Shown piece after piece: positions 24,247 to 33,827 of a stretch of DNA of 64,000 nt. Position 1 is the first letter of the stretch; each line of letters opens with the position of its first letter. A model generated the notes under the pieces. That model worked only from the letters and a program-made list of their open reading frames with translations, searched no databases and was not told the origin of the DNA. The position numbers and the translations under genes were made by a program. The stretch covers positions 59,701-123,700 of the forward strand of contig NZ_PDWP01000008.1 of NCBI RefSeq assembly GCF_010093235.1, read 5' to 3'. This DNA is from Pseudoxanthomonas suwonensis. GTDB lineage: Bacteria; Pseudomonadota; Gammaproteobacteria; Xanthomonadales; Xanthomonadaceae.

Positions 24247-25134
24247 ATGCGCAAGGGAGAGTTTTCCAGGTCCGGAACCCTGCTGCTTCTGCTGGGCCTG
24301 TCGCTGCCGGCCCTGGCGGCGCCGGATCCTTCGATCAGCAAGCGTCCGCCCGTCAGCCCGATACGCGCGAGCAAGATCGTGCTGGTCGGCGATTCCACCA
24401 CCGCGGTGCAGGGTGGCTGGGGCCCGGCGTTCTGCGCGCGCCACGTCAGCTCCTTCCTGGCCTGCGTGAACCTCGCCCGCGGCGGACGCAGCACCTACAA
24501 CTACCGCGCCGAGGGCTCCTGGGACATCGCCCTGCACGAGATGCGGCCGGGGCCCTACCAGGACGTGTACGTGCTGGTGCAGTTCGGCCACAACGACCAG
24601 CCGGGCAAGCCCGGGCGTTCCACCGACCTGCAACGCGAGTTCCCCGGCAACCTGCGTGCCTACGTGCGCGAGATCCGTGCCGCGGGCGCCAGGCCGGTGT
24701 TGCTGACGCCGCTGACCCGCCGCCAGTTCAGCGACGGCCGCCTGGTCGACGACCTGGCGCCCTGGGCCGAGGCCACCCGCCGGGTTGCCGCCGAGCTGCA
24801 GGTGCCGCTGGTGGACCTGCACGCGCGCAGCACCGCGGCGGTGCAGGGGATGGGCCCGGTGCAGGCGATGCGGTTCGCCCAGGCGCGACCGGCGCCGCAG
24901 CAGGTGGTCGCGGCCCAGGCCGGAAGCACCATCGGCATGGCGCCGGTGACGCCAGCGGCCACGCCAGCGGCCGCCACCGTGCAGGCCAACGCCGCGGCCG
25001 AACCCATGGGCACGCCCAAGGAAGCCTTCGACTACACCCATCTCGGCACGGAGGGTGCCGGGTTCTTCGCCGCGATCGTGGCCGACGAGCTGGCCCGCGC
25101 CGTGCCGGAACTGCGCCGCAACCTGATTCCCTGA
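24247..25134 (+). CDS. Secreted rhamnogalacturonan acetylesterase (CE12, SGNH)
   Basis: A 295-residue protein with a signal peptide (about 24 residues) and a complete SGNH set: GDSTT (catalytic Ser), Gly in LARGG, FGHND, and DYTHLG (Asp and His). It removes acetyl groups from rhamnogalacturonan so that lyases can act. Between the last two blocks is a 50-residue Ala/Pro/Thr/Gln-rich insert. It stands alone between its operator and a strong hairpin at 25292-25320. The second SGNH esterase of the locus is at 10330. Confidence 0.88.
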   Translation: MRKGEFSRSGTLLLLLGLSLPALAAPDPSISKRPPVSPIRASKIVLVGDSTTAVQGGWGPAFCARHVSSFLACVNLARGGRSTYNYRAEGSWDIALHEMRPGPYQDVYVLVQFGHNDQPGKPGRSTDLQREFPGNLRAYVREIRAAGARPVLLTPLTRRQFSDGRLVDDLAPWAEATRRVAAELQVPLVDLHARSTAAVQGMGPVQAMRFAQARPAPQQVVAAQAGSTIGMAPVTPAATPAAATVQANAAAEPMGTPKEAFDYTHLGTEGAGFFAAIVADELARAVPELRRNLIP

Positions 25135-25291
25135 GGCAACAGGCCCGGTCCCCGACGAGGTCGGGCCACTGCGCAGAGGCCGCTCCCTGGTCTGCACGGG
25201 CCAGCTACACCTCCCGTGCGACCAGGGGAACCGCCTGCATGCGCGGGCGCCATGGCGGCGCGTTGGCGTCGCGTCCCCGGCGACATGCAGG

Positions 25292-25320
25292 CCGGCCGCC
25301 GCCCCGTGCGGGGCGGCCGG
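25292..25320. terminator. GC-rich hairpin between convergent genes
   Basis: CCGGCCGCCGCCCC, loop, GGGGCGGCCGG between the SGNH esterase and the convergent LamG gene. There is no T run, so it may act as a bidirectional terminator only with help. Confidence 0.5.
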
Positions 25321-25327
25321 CTGCTGC

Positions 25328-28300
25328 TCAGTGCAGCGGCCTCAGGTTGTTGAGCAGGGTCACTTCCGCGGCTTCGCCATCAAGGGCCACCCGCACCCTC
25401 AGGCCGTGCGGATCGCGGCCTCCCAGCGGCAGCCGTACCTGCGCCGTCTTCGGTTCCAGATCCAGCGGCGCAGCCAGGGCCGGTAGCGCGACGCGTGCCA
25501 GCTCGCGTCCGCGCGCGTCTTCCAGCACCGCGTAACCGGCCGGCGTGGCGACATGGCCCAGGCTGTGCACGGTCAGTTCGACCAGGTCGCCCTGCACGCG
25601 CACGTCGCCGCGGCCGATGCCCAGGTCCGGACGGGTCTCAACCGGGGTGCCGGCCTCCACCAGCTCGAACTCGAACACCTGGTGCCGGCCCGGGGTGAAC
25701 ACCAGTCCGGTGGAGCGGCTCTTCTCCAGCCTTACCTGGCGCTCGCTCCGCCTGCCGTCGATCTTGCCGTCGCCGTCGCGGTCCACGCCGCTGCGCACCC
25801 GCCACAGGCCGGGCGCCACGTTCCAGGTGGTCATTTCCGCGGACGCCGGACGCTTGCCGGTGTTGAACGCGGTGACGGTGAAGCGCTCGCGCGAGGGCGC
25901 GTCGACCAGCAGCGCGACTTCCTCCGCCGCCTCGTCGCGCTCGAAGCGCCAGCTGACGGTATGCCCCGGCCAGCTCTGGTTGCGCTTGAGCGCGATGCCG
26001 CCCAGGCGCGCGCGCTGCAGGAATTCCGAGGGCGCCTCGACCCGGTCGGACCACCAGTGGCCCTCGGTGTTCATGTACTCGCGCTGGGCCTTGGCGCGGA
26101 TCCCTTCGGCGTGCAGTTCCTCGAGGTAACGGCGGTCGCCGGTCAACTGCCAGGCGGTGACCCCGGGAAAGCCGGTGCTGCCGCGGTCGGCGGCCTCGAC
26201 CAGGGCCTTGCCCCAGTCCTGCTCGCGGCCCAGCACCTGGACGAAGTTCTCGCCCAGGTTGGACAGCGCGGCCGGGCCGCCGCGGGCGACCCGGTAGTTC
26301 AGCGCCCGCAGGTAGCGCTCGTCGCCGGTCCAGCGCCACGCCGCCCAGAACAGGTGCATCACGTCGCCGGCGCCGGAGCCCTTGTTGAGCTCGCCGCCAC
26401 GCGTCCGGCCGGTGGCCCAGTGGATCTCGTTGGGCAGCACCCATTGCCCGTCCGCGGCGGAATAGGCGTGTGCGAGGTAGCCGTCCGCCAAGCCGGTGAT
26501 CAGCTTGCGGCTGGTCGGATCGGCGTTCCACTGGCCCACCAGGAAGGCCGGGTGCAGCGCCGGGAAGGAATACGGCTTCTGCCACTGCCAGTTGGGGTCG
26601 CGGTAGACCTTGTTGCCGCCGAACCAGTTGCTGGAGAACAGCAGGTGGCCCTGCGGGTTGGGCAGGATGATGCGCTCGTCGAAGGCCTTTACCGTCTCCA
26701 TCAGCCGTTCGACGGTCAGCGGATCGCCCCAGTTGAGGTAGAGCATCGCGCTGTTGGAGTTGATGCCCTCCTCGTAGGCGTGCAGCTCGTCGGTCTCGAT
26801 GGTGCTCAGGCCATCGGTGAACATGCCGTTGCGGTACACCGCCTCGGCCAGCGCGGTCAGCGAGGCGTTGATCCGGTCCGGCATCACGCCCATCAGTGCC
26901 AGGCCCGGCCACTGCTGCACCAGGTCGCTGTCGTCGGAGATGCCGCCGCCGAAGTCGCCGTACTCGACCTGGCGCTGCTCGATCCACCACTGCACGAAGC
27001 GGCGCACGTACTTCAGGTCCTCCAGCTGGCGGAAGGCCCACAGCGGCACGCCCTTGGGCGGCTCGGGCTGCTTGAACGGGGGCCGGCCCTGGCTGGCGTA
27101 GCTGATGTAGGTCCAGTACAGGCGGCCCAGCTCGTGGTCCGGGTCCACCCGCAGCAGGTCGGAGATGTCGGCGTACACCCGCGCGTACAGGCGCTGGCGC
27201 TTGGAGGTGGTGTGCTCCTCGACCAGGAAGCCCCAGTTGTCGCGCACCTGGTTGAAGCGGTCGGCCAGGTGCTCCCGCTTCGCCTCCTCGCGCGCCTTGA
27301 ACACCAGGCGCACCTCGGCGCCGTCCAGCGAGGCGGCGTTGAAGCCGGGCGCGGCGCTGGCCACGCTGATCCACAGGCTGTCGGCGGTGAGGATGCGGTC
27401 GCGCAGGTCCAGGTACACCGTGCGGGCCTGGCCCGGGCGCACCGACACCGACACGTCGATCATGTCGCGCGCCGGCCAGATCGGGTCCTTGACCCGGATG
27501 TTGAGCGGGATCAGCCCGTCGTGGGTGGCCGGCAGGTCCAGCGCGGGGATGTCCAGGGCGATGCCGTCCAGGCCGTCGTGCATGTTCTCCCAGCTGTAGG
27601 CCCAGCTGCGGATCAGCGGCTGCGCCGGCGGCGCGTCGCCCACGCCGGACGGGACTAGGATGTGCACGATGGGGTCCGGATCGGCCGGCAGGCTGGCCGG
27701 GTCGCGCCGGCGCGACCCGGCGCCGCGCGGCAGGGCCATCACCGTGCTGCGCTCGCCTTCCGGGTAGCGGCCGCGGATGTAGTCCAGCAGCCCCTGCACG
27801 TTGCCGTAGTCCGGCAGCACCCGGCTGTCCACCAGGTAGCGCTGCTTGACCGTGCCCTCCGGCTCGGGCGCGTCGCTGACGTGGTAGGCCCAGATCTCCT
27901 GGATCGGCGTCTCCTGCTCGGCGTTGGAGAAGCGCAGGTGGCCGCCGTGGCGCTCGCCGAAGGTGTGCACGCTGCGCACCACGCCCTGCGGCCGGGTGAA
28001 CAGCGGCTCCAGCGCCCCGGCCGAGGGGCCGGCGCTGGCCTGGCCCCAGGCGGCGCCGCGGATCTCGACGCGGTTCCAGGGCTCGTCGGGCAGGGCCAGG
28101 TCCAGGTTCCAGCCGCCCTCGGCATAGGTGTTCCAGTCCGGCAGCTGGAAGTAGTCGTTGCGCCCCGGCAGGCGCGAGCGGTTGTACACGCCCGGCCAGG
28201 TGGTCTCGGGGATGCCGTCGGTGCCCTTCCACATCCACTGCTTCTTGTCGCGCACGTCGGCGAACTCGAGCTTGCGGATGGTGGTCACCGGCGCCTCCAG

Positions 28301-29137
28301 CGCCGGCGGGGCGGCGTGGTCCCAGCCGTGGCGGTGCAGCCAGGCGGCGCGGCGACGCGCCGCCGGCAGGGCCTCGCCGCCGGCGCGCGGCGGGTCCTGG
28401 CCGCGCGCCAGCGCCGCCACCGCGGCCGGGCGCAGCATGCGGTCGTACACGCGGATCTCGTCGAAGTCGCTGCCGCGCAGGAAGTTGTAGCGGCTCTGCC
28501 CCTGGTAGGGCGCCAGCACCCGGCCGGCCAGGCCCAACTGGTCCAGTGCGGCGTCGTAGTCGGCCGTGGCGTCCTGGCGAGCCACTTCACGGCCGTCGAC
28601 GAACAGGCGCACGCCGGCGGTCTCGTCCCAGGCGAAGGCCAGGTGCGTCCACGAGGCCGCGTCCGGCAACGCGTCCAGGCGGAACGACACCCGCGTGCGC
28701 GCCAGGTTGGCATCGGTGACGAAGGCATCGAAGCCGTGGCCGTTCCAGTCGATGCGCAGCCAGGCCATGTCCCAGCTGCTGTGGTCGGCGTAGCCGACGC
28801 GGAAGATCACGAACGGCGCCTCGCCCACCGCGTAGCGCGGGCGCCAGAAGAACGACAGGGTGCCGCGCTGGGCCTGGATGTTGCCCGGCGCATTCCATGA
28901 CAGCACGCCGTCGTCGGCCCATTCGATCGCGCCGCCGTGCACGCCGTCGGGCACGATTTCCACCCGGTCCTGGAAGTTGGGCACCGGGTCGCCGGCGGCC
29001 TGGTCGGCGACGAAGCCTTCGTCGGCGGCGACCCGGAACAGCAGTCGTGCTTCCTGTGCATGGGCGAGGGCCGGCGGCAGGGCGAGGGCCAGGGCGACGG
29101 CGGTGGCGAGCAGGAGCGGACGGCTGGGTTTGTTCAT
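25328..29137 (-). CDS. Large secreted LamG-domain protein, probable polysaccharide-degrading enzyme
   Basis: A 1269-residue protein with a signal peptide (about 28 residues). Residues about 45-255 form a LamG/concanavalin-like sandwich (LSFFWRPRY, WTHLAFAWDE, DEIRVYDRML). The centre, about 620-1010, is helical and Trp-rich, like an (alpha/alpha) toroid (YGDFGGGISDDSDLVQQWPG, ETDELHAYEEGINSNSAMLY), with conserved Asp, Glu and Trp. A beta-rich C-terminal part follows. I do not recognise the CAZy family; uronate-acting toroid enzymes are possible. It follows the PL10 lyase on the same strand. The ribosome binding site is weak. Confidence 0.7.
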   Translation of the reverse strand: MNKPSRPLLLATAVALALALPPALAHAQEARLLFRVAADEGFVADQAAGDPVPNFQDRVEIVPDGVHGGAIEWADDGVLSWNAPGNIQAQRGTLSFFWRPRYAVGEAPFVIFRVGYADHSSWDMAWLRIDWNGHGFDAFVTDANLARTRVSFRLDALPDAASWTHLAFAWDETAGVRLFVDGREVARQDATADYDAALDQLGLAGRVLAPYQGQSRYNFLRGSDFDEIRVYDRMLRPAAVAALARGQDPPRAGGEALPAARRRAAWLHRHGWDHAAPPALEAPVTTIRKLEFADVRDKKQWMWKGTDGIPETTWPGVYNRSRLPGRNDYFQLPDWNTYAEGGWNLDLALPDEPWNRVEIRGAAWGQASAGPSAGALEPLFTRPQGVVRSVHTFGERHGGHLRFSNAEQETPIQEIWAYHVSDAPEPEGTVKQRYLVDSRVLPDYGNVQGLLDYIRGRYPEGERSTVMALPRGAGSRRRDPASLPADPDPIVHILVPSGVGDAPPAQPLIRSWAYSWENMHDGLDGIALDIPALDLPATHDGLIPLNIRVKDPIWPARDMIDVSVSVRPGQARTVYLDLRDRILTADSLWISVASAAPGFNAASLDGAEVRLVFKAREEAKREHLADRFNQVRDNWGFLVEEHTTSKRQRLYARVYADISDLLRVDPDHELGRLYWTYISYASQGRPPFKQPEPPKGVPLWAFRQLEDLKYVRRFVQWWIEQRQVEYGDFGGGISDDSDLVQQWPGLALMGVMPDRINASLTALAEAVYRNGMFTDGLSTIETDELHAYEEGINSNSAMLYLNWGDPLTVERLMETVKAFDERIILPNPQGHLLFSSNWFGGNKVYRDPNWQWQKPYSFPALHPAFLVGQWNADPTSRKLITGLADGYLAHAYSAADGQWVLPNEIHWATGRTRGGELNKGSGAGDVMHLFWAAWRWTGDERYLRALNYRVARGGPAALSNLGENFVQVLGREQDWGKALVEAADRGSTGFPGVTAWQLTGDRRYLEELHAEGIRAKAQREYMNTEGHWWSDRVEAPSEFLQRARLGGIALKRNQSWPGHTVSWRFERDEAAEEVALLVDAPSRERFTVTAFNTGKRPASAEMTTWNVAPGLWRVRSGVDRDGDGKIDGRRSERQVRLEKSRSTGLVFTPGRHQVFEFELVEAGTPVETRPDLGIGRGDVRVQGDLVELTVHSLGHVATPAGYAVLEDARGRELARVALPALAAPLDLEPKTAQVRLPLGGRDPHGLRVRVALDGEAAEVTLLNNLRPLH

Positions 29138-29199
29138 GCGTTGTGCGTTTCCACGATGGATCGAAGTATCCCCGTTGCCGGGCCCGGAGGCCGCACGGG

Positions 29200-30249
29200 T
29201 CAACGGCCGGGCGCGGGCAGCCCGTGGCGACGACGCCACTGCGGCAGCTCGGATTCCAGCAGGCGCTGCGGCCATGTGCCATACCAGGCATAACCGGCGC
29301 GGCGTTCACGGGACAGCTGCTCGAACGGCACGATGCTGCCGTCGCGTTCCACCACCAGGGGCTGCTGCCGCTGCAGGTCGTAGAACCGCGCCCACAGGCC
29401 GGCCCCCGGCCGTGGCACCAGGCGCGCGTCGCGTCCGTCCGGACCGTCGAAGCGCTCCAGCGCCAGGCCGTCGATGCGGTGCGCCTGCAGCCAGGCCGCG
29501 CCGGCCTCGACCGCGGCGACGATGCGCGCATCCGGCCGTGGCTGGCGCATCAGCAGGCGCAGCACGCCGACCGACTCGGCCGAGGCCAGCGACGGCAGCT
29601 CGTAGCTGCGCGCACGCGCCGGCTGCAGGGTGTCGCGGTCGTACTGCGCGGCCCATATCGTCGGGCGGCCATCCAGCACGACCTGCAGCCGCAACAGGCA
29701 GTCCAGGCCGCGGGTGGCGGCCTGCGCCGCGCGGCGGGCATGGTCCGGGCCCAGCGCATCAAGCCCATCGCGGCCTTCGGCCACGTCCTGCAGCAGGCCG
29801 ACCACGTGCACCATGGCGTCGTCGTTGAGCGTGACCTGGCTGCGGTAGCCGCTGTGGTCCGGATGGAACTGCGGCCAGCCGCCACCCGGGTACTGCGCGG
29901 CGAGCAGGTAATCGACGCCGCGCCGCGCCGCCTCCAGGTAGGCCGGGTTGCCGGTGTCGCGGTACGCCCGGGCCAGGTAGGCGATCTCGCTGGTGGTGGC
30001 GTTGTTGTCGATGGTGGCGTCGTCCACCCGCGCCGGATCGCGCAGCTGGCGCAGCGCCGCTTCGTCGAGCGGCTGGCGGTAGTCGACCGCGCGCCCGCGG
30101 TAATGCTTGGACCAGCCTCCGGAGGCGGTCTGCAGCCGCAGCATGTTCTCCGCGACCGGATCGCTGCGCACGGTGGCCGTGGCCGCTCCGGCCGGCAGCG
30201 CGGTCGCCAGCCCCAGGGCGAGCGCCGCCACGCGCAGGCAGCGGGCCAT
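29200..30249 (-). CDS. Secreted PL10-family pectate lyase
   Basis: A protein of about 349 residues with a short signal peptide. The (alpha/alpha)3-type PL10 motifs are in order: GGWSKHYRG, TIDNNATTSEIAYLARAY, GGWPQFHPD, and TLNDDAMVHV with catalytic/calcium-binding acids. It cleaves polygalacturonate by beta-elimination, feeding unsaturated oligouronides to KduI/KduD/KdgK. The start could also be ATG 30294; neither has a clear ribosome binding site, and 30249 gives the cleaner signal peptide. It lies downstream of the TonB receptor gene. Confidence 0.88.
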   Translation of the reverse strand: MARCLRVAALALGLATALPAGAATATVRSDPVAENMLRLQTASGGWSKHYRGRAVDYRQPLDEAALRQLRDPARVDDATIDNNATTSEIAYLARAYRDTGNPAYLEAARRGVDYLLAAQYPGGGWPQFHPDHSGYRSQVTLNDDAMVHVVGLLQDVAEGRDGLDALGPDHARRAAQAATRGLDCLLRLQVVLDGRPTIWAAQYDRDTLQPARARSYELPSLASAESVGVLRLLMRQPRPDARIVAAVEAGAAWLQAHRIDGLALERFDGPDGRDARLVPRPGAGLWARFYDLQRQQPLVVERDGSIVPFEQLSRERRAGYAWYGTWPQRLLESELPQWRRRHGLPAPGR

Positions 30250-30369
30250 CCGTCGCCGAAAGCCGGCCGGCGCCCGGTCGCCATGCGGAACCATGGCGGC
30301 CGGGCGCGGCCGGAAGTTCCGGTCGCACGCGTTCAGTCGGGAGGGGCAGGGCGACCGGAGTGGCACGGC

Positions 30370-33300
30370 TCAAAACCTGTAGCGCAGGCCGACGTAGTAC
30401 TGGCGGCCGTTGACGGTGTAGCGGTCCGGCAGCTCGAGCGAGGAGTCGACGTAGCGGCTGTCGGGGGTATCGAGCAGGTTGATCGCCTCGAAGGTCGCGG
30501 TCAGGCGCGGGTTGATGCGGTAGGACATGTTGAAGTCCACGTTCTCCACCGAGTGCTTGCCGGTGACGTCGGCGGTGGCCAGCTGGTTGCCGTCCAGGTC
30601 CCACACGTTCTCGCGGCTGAGGATCTCGCTGATGTAGCCGTCGCGGTAGCTGGTTGAAACGCGCGCGCTGAAGCGGCCGTCGTCGTAGTACAGGGTGGCG
30701 TTGTACGAATTCGGCGACAGGTTGAGCAGGTCGTTCTCGGTGACCGTGGTGACCACGGTGGCGTTGCCGTTGGACGAGGTGCTGAACCAGTACTTGATGC
30801 TGGACTCCACGTGGGTGTAGTTCAGCTGCACGCCGAACTTGCTCCAGATGCCGGGCAGGAAGGTGAAGGGCTGCTGGTAGGTCAGCTCGTAGCCCTTCAG
30901 CGGCCCGCCCGGGGTGTTGTAGTAGCTCTGCACGTTGAACAGCGTGTCCGGGCCGAAACCGGCCGGCAGCAGGTCCAGCGAGTAGCCCGTGCCGCCCCAG
31001 GTGGAGATCAGGCGGGTGCGCTGGATGTAGCTGTCGATGTCCTTGTAGAACAGCGCGCCGGACAGCAGCGCGCCCTCGGCGAAGTACCACTCCAGGCCGA
31101 GGTCGTAGTTGGTGGAGCGGTACGGGTCCAGCTTCGGGTTGCCGAGGTTGATCGAGAACACCCGGCCGTCATCGAAGTACTGGGTCGGGCCGCCGCTGAC
31201 GCTGGGCGATAGGTAGGTCAGCGTCGGGCGGGCCATGGTCTTGGCCGCGCCGAAGCGCAGGACCAGCTCGTCGGTGAGGTCCCAGGCGACGTTCAGCGAG
31301 GGCAGCACGTCCTGGTAGCTGTGGTTCACGACGCTGCGCACCAGGTAGCGCTCGCCCGGCGCCGAGGTGGCGTTGGCCACGCCGAAGAAGGCCTCGCAGT
31401 TGGACGCGTTGAGCGCCGGGTCCGAAGCCGCGCACGGCGCCCAGCCGGAGGCGGTGATCTTCGTTTCCACCAGGCGCGCGCCGATGTTGCCGCGCAGCGG
31501 GCGGTCCAGCAGGTCGGTATTGAAATCCAGCTGCAGGTAGCCGGCCATGCTGCGCTCGTTGACCTCGAAGTTGTTGTTCGAGGAGCCGAAGTGGCCGACC
31601 CCCGCCAGGCGGTAATCGCCGCCCTGCAGGCCGTTGTCGCAGTTGCAGTAGATGTCCAGCAGCTCGGCGACCTTGCCGAAGTCCGGCGTCAGCCAGCTCG
31701 AAGGCGCGCCGGACAGGTTGCGGCCGAAGCCGTCCAGGGTGGTGCTGAGGTCGCCGACGCCCACCCCGTCCGGCAGGGCCTGGGCCAGGCGGCCGTAGCT
31801 GATGTGCCGGTATTCCTCCGAGCGCATGTCGTAGTCCTTGTACGCCAGGCCGGCGCGCAGGGAGAACGTCGGGTTGAGGATGAACTGCAGGTCGACCTTG
31901 GCGGTGTCGAACGTGTTCTCGACTGACTGCGGGTTGAGGCGGACCTCGCTGATGTTGGCCCCGCGCGCGGTCCCGTTGCTGTTGACCGGTACCACACCGT
32001 ATCCGCGCCAGGACCAGGCCGCCGGATCGTTGAGCGCGAACGGGAAGCCCATGCGCGGCATGTCCGGGTTGCCGCGCAGGTCCAGGACGAAGCCGTCGAG
32101 GTTGGAATTGTCGAAGCTGACCAGCGAGAACACCGGACGCTCGTAGTCGGAGCTGGAGTGGCCCAGCTGCGCGTCCAGCCGCACCGCATCGTTGAAGTGG
32201 TGCTCCAGCGACAGGCTGTACTGCTGGAACCTGGTCGTCTCCTCGATGCTGGTGGCCTCGGTGCGGAAGTCGACGTTGTCGAACACGCCATAGGTCAGGC
32301 GGTTGCGGTCGTCGACCTCGGCCTCGCGCACCACGATCTGGGTCTTGCCGCCGAGGTTGGCGGCGCGGTGCAGGTTGGCGCCGAGCGAGTCCTCGCGCTG
32401 GTCCTTGGACAGTTCCGAGTACATGGCGTCGAAGCTGACGATGGTGTCGTCGCTGGCGCGCCACTGCAGGGCGCCGGTCAGGCCCAGCCGCTCGATCTCG
32501 CTGGCGGTGCGGATATAGCGCGGGTAACGCGGGATCCAGGCGTTGGTCGCGGTCTCGTAGGCGGCGATGTTCTCCGGGGTGGCCGCCGGGCGCGGCAGCC
32601 CGGTGCCGCAGTTCTCCGCGTCGATGCCGTAGCTGCCCCAGCCGCTGTTGCGGTCCTGGTTGGCCTGCGAGCCGGTGCCGGCCGGGGTCTCGTTGGGCAG
32701 CGGGTTGCGCGGGGTCTGCGGGTCGTAGCCGACCGGCGAGCAGAAGCCGTAGGTACCGTTGTTGTTGGCGTTGGACTGGTTGGAGTTGCGGTGGTTGCCG
32801 TGTTCCCAGCGCACCGGGTTGTAGCCTTCCTCGTACACGTTGCGGCGGCTGTAGGAGGCCGACAGCAGGGCGCCGAAGCGGCCGTCGTTCCAGGTGTTGG
32901 ACACCAGGCCGGAGACGCGCGGGTCGACCTCGCGCGCCAGCTCGCCGTAACCGGCCTGGGCGCTGGCCGAGGCGCGGAAGCCGTCGAAGTCGAACGGGCG
33001 CGAACCGCGCAGGTCCACGGTCGAGCCCAGCGAACCCTCGTCCATCTGCGCCGACTGGGTCTTGTTGACCTTGACCTGGCTGAAGAGCTCGGAGGCGAAG
33101 GTGTTGAAGTCGAAGCCGCGGCTGCGGTTCACGCCGCCGGTGCCGGTGCCGGCGGTGGCCAGCGCCTCCAGGCCGTTGAGGCGGACCCGGGTGAAGTCCG
33201 AACCCAGGCCGCGGATGGAGATGCGCTGGCCCTCGCCGCCTTCGCGGTCGATCGACACGCCGGCGATGCGCTGCATCGATTCGGCCAGGTTCTGGTCGGG

Positions 33301-33528
33301 GAACTTGCCGATGTCCTCGGCGTAGATCGCGTCGACCTGCTCGGTCGAGTAGCGCTTCTCGTCCAGCGACTTCTGCAGGCTCTGGCGATAGCCGGTGACG
33401 GTGACCGCGTCGAGCTCGGTCGGATCGGGCGAAGCCTGCTGTGCGGCGAGCGGCGCGGACAGGGCAAGGCCGATGGCCGCGGCAAGCATGGTAACCGGTG
33501 TCTTTCCGAAACGGACGTACGGCGACAT
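30370..33528 (-). CDS. TonB-dependent receptor 1 of the pectin locus
   Basis: A 1052-residue outer-membrane receptor: signal peptide (residues about 1-30), TonB-box region near DAVTVTGYR, plug domain with FPDQNLAESMQRIAGVSIDR and GEGQRISIRGLGSDFTRVRLNG, a 22-strand barrel, and the C-terminal YVGLRYRF ending in Phe. It is of the Xanthomonadaceae carbohydrate-uptake class, importing pectic oligosaccharides. GGGAGGG precedes ATG 33528. Codons 8-13 (KTPVTM) contain a copy of the operator core. Confidence 0.95.
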   Translation of the reverse strand: MSPYVRFGKTPVTMLAAAIGLALSAPLAAQQASPDPTELDAVTVTGYRQSLQKSLDEKRYSTEQVDAIYAEDIGKFPDQNLAESMQRIAGVSIDREGGEGQRISIRGLGSDFTRVRLNGLEALATAGTGTGGVNRSRGFDFNTFASELFSQVKVNKTQSAQMDEGSLGSTVDLRGSRPFDFDGFRASASAQAGYGELAREVDPRVSGLVSNTWNDGRFGALLSASYSRRNVYEEGYNPVRWEHGNHRNSNQSNANNNGTYGFCSPVGYDPQTPRNPLPNETPAGTGSQANQDRNSGWGSYGIDAENCGTGLPRPAATPENIAAYETATNAWIPRYPRYIRTASEIERLGLTGALQWRASDDTIVSFDAMYSELSKDQREDSLGANLHRAANLGGKTQIVVREAEVDDRNRLTYGVFDNVDFRTEATSIEETTRFQQYSLSLEHHFNDAVRLDAQLGHSSSDYERPVFSLVSFDNSNLDGFVLDLRGNPDMPRMGFPFALNDPAAWSWRGYGVVPVNSNGTARGANISEVRLNPQSVENTFDTAKVDLQFILNPTFSLRAGLAYKDYDMRSEEYRHISYGRLAQALPDGVGVGDLSTTLDGFGRNLSGAPSSWLTPDFGKVAELLDIYCNCDNGLQGGDYRLAGVGHFGSSNNNFEVNERSMAGYLQLDFNTDLLDRPLRGNIGARLVETKITASGWAPCAASDPALNASNCEAFFGVANATSAPGERYLVRSVVNHSYQDVLPSLNVAWDLTDELVLRFGAAKTMARPTLTYLSPSVSGGPTQYFDDGRVFSINLGNPKLDPYRSTNYDLGLEWYFAEGALLSGALFYKDIDSYIQRTRLISTWGGTGYSLDLLPAGFGPDTLFNVQSYYNTPGGPLKGYELTYQQPFTFLPGIWSKFGVQLNYTHVESSIKYWFSTSSNGNATVVTTVTENDLLNLSPNSYNATLYYDDGRFSARVSTSYRDGYISEILSRENVWDLDGNQLATADVTGKHSVENVDFNMSYRINPRLTATFEAINLLDTPDSRYVDSSLELPDRYTVNGRQYYVGLRYRF
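33490..33502 (-). promoter_or_regulatory. Operator-like copy inside TonB receptor 1 coding region
   Basis: Minus-strand GACACCGGTTACC, identical over 13 bases to the kduI operator core, encoding part of KTPVT in the signal peptide with unusual ACA and GTT codons. The paired promoter site is about 115 bases upstream. Confidence 0.5.
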
Positions 33529-33603
33529 GGGTCCCTCCCAAGACATATGCAGTGGTGGCTTGGAACCGTCGGCGCCGTCGTCGGGAACCGCATGGCGATG
33601 CGG

Positions 33604-33619
33604 ATGACACCGATAGTCA
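33604..33619 (+). promoter_or_regulatory. Pectin-regulon operator motif, TonB receptor 1 promoter
   Basis: ATGACACCGATAGTCA, 76 bases upstream of the receptor start codon. Confidence 0.7.
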
Positions 33620-33772
33620 AACCGAAGGTAGCAGCCCCTGCACGGCCCCGCATCGTGCGCCGCAACAGCGCATGCAGGCAGGCGGGGCCTGGATGCACGC
33701 GGTGCCTGGGTCTCCCGTGGACGCCGTCGAGCGCACCGGCGGAGGCGTGCCGCGGAAGCGTCGGCCGCACGC

Positions 33773-33806
33773 AAAAGAAAACCGGGGCGGCAGGGCCGCC
33801 CCGGTT
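33773..33806 (-). terminator. Rho-independent terminator of TonB receptor 2
   Basis: On the minus strand AACCGGGGCGGC-CCT-GCCGCCCCGGTT followed by TTCTTTT, 22 bases after the receptor 2 stop codon. Confidence 0.85.
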
Positions 33807-33827
33807 CCAGGGTCCAGGCGTGGATGC

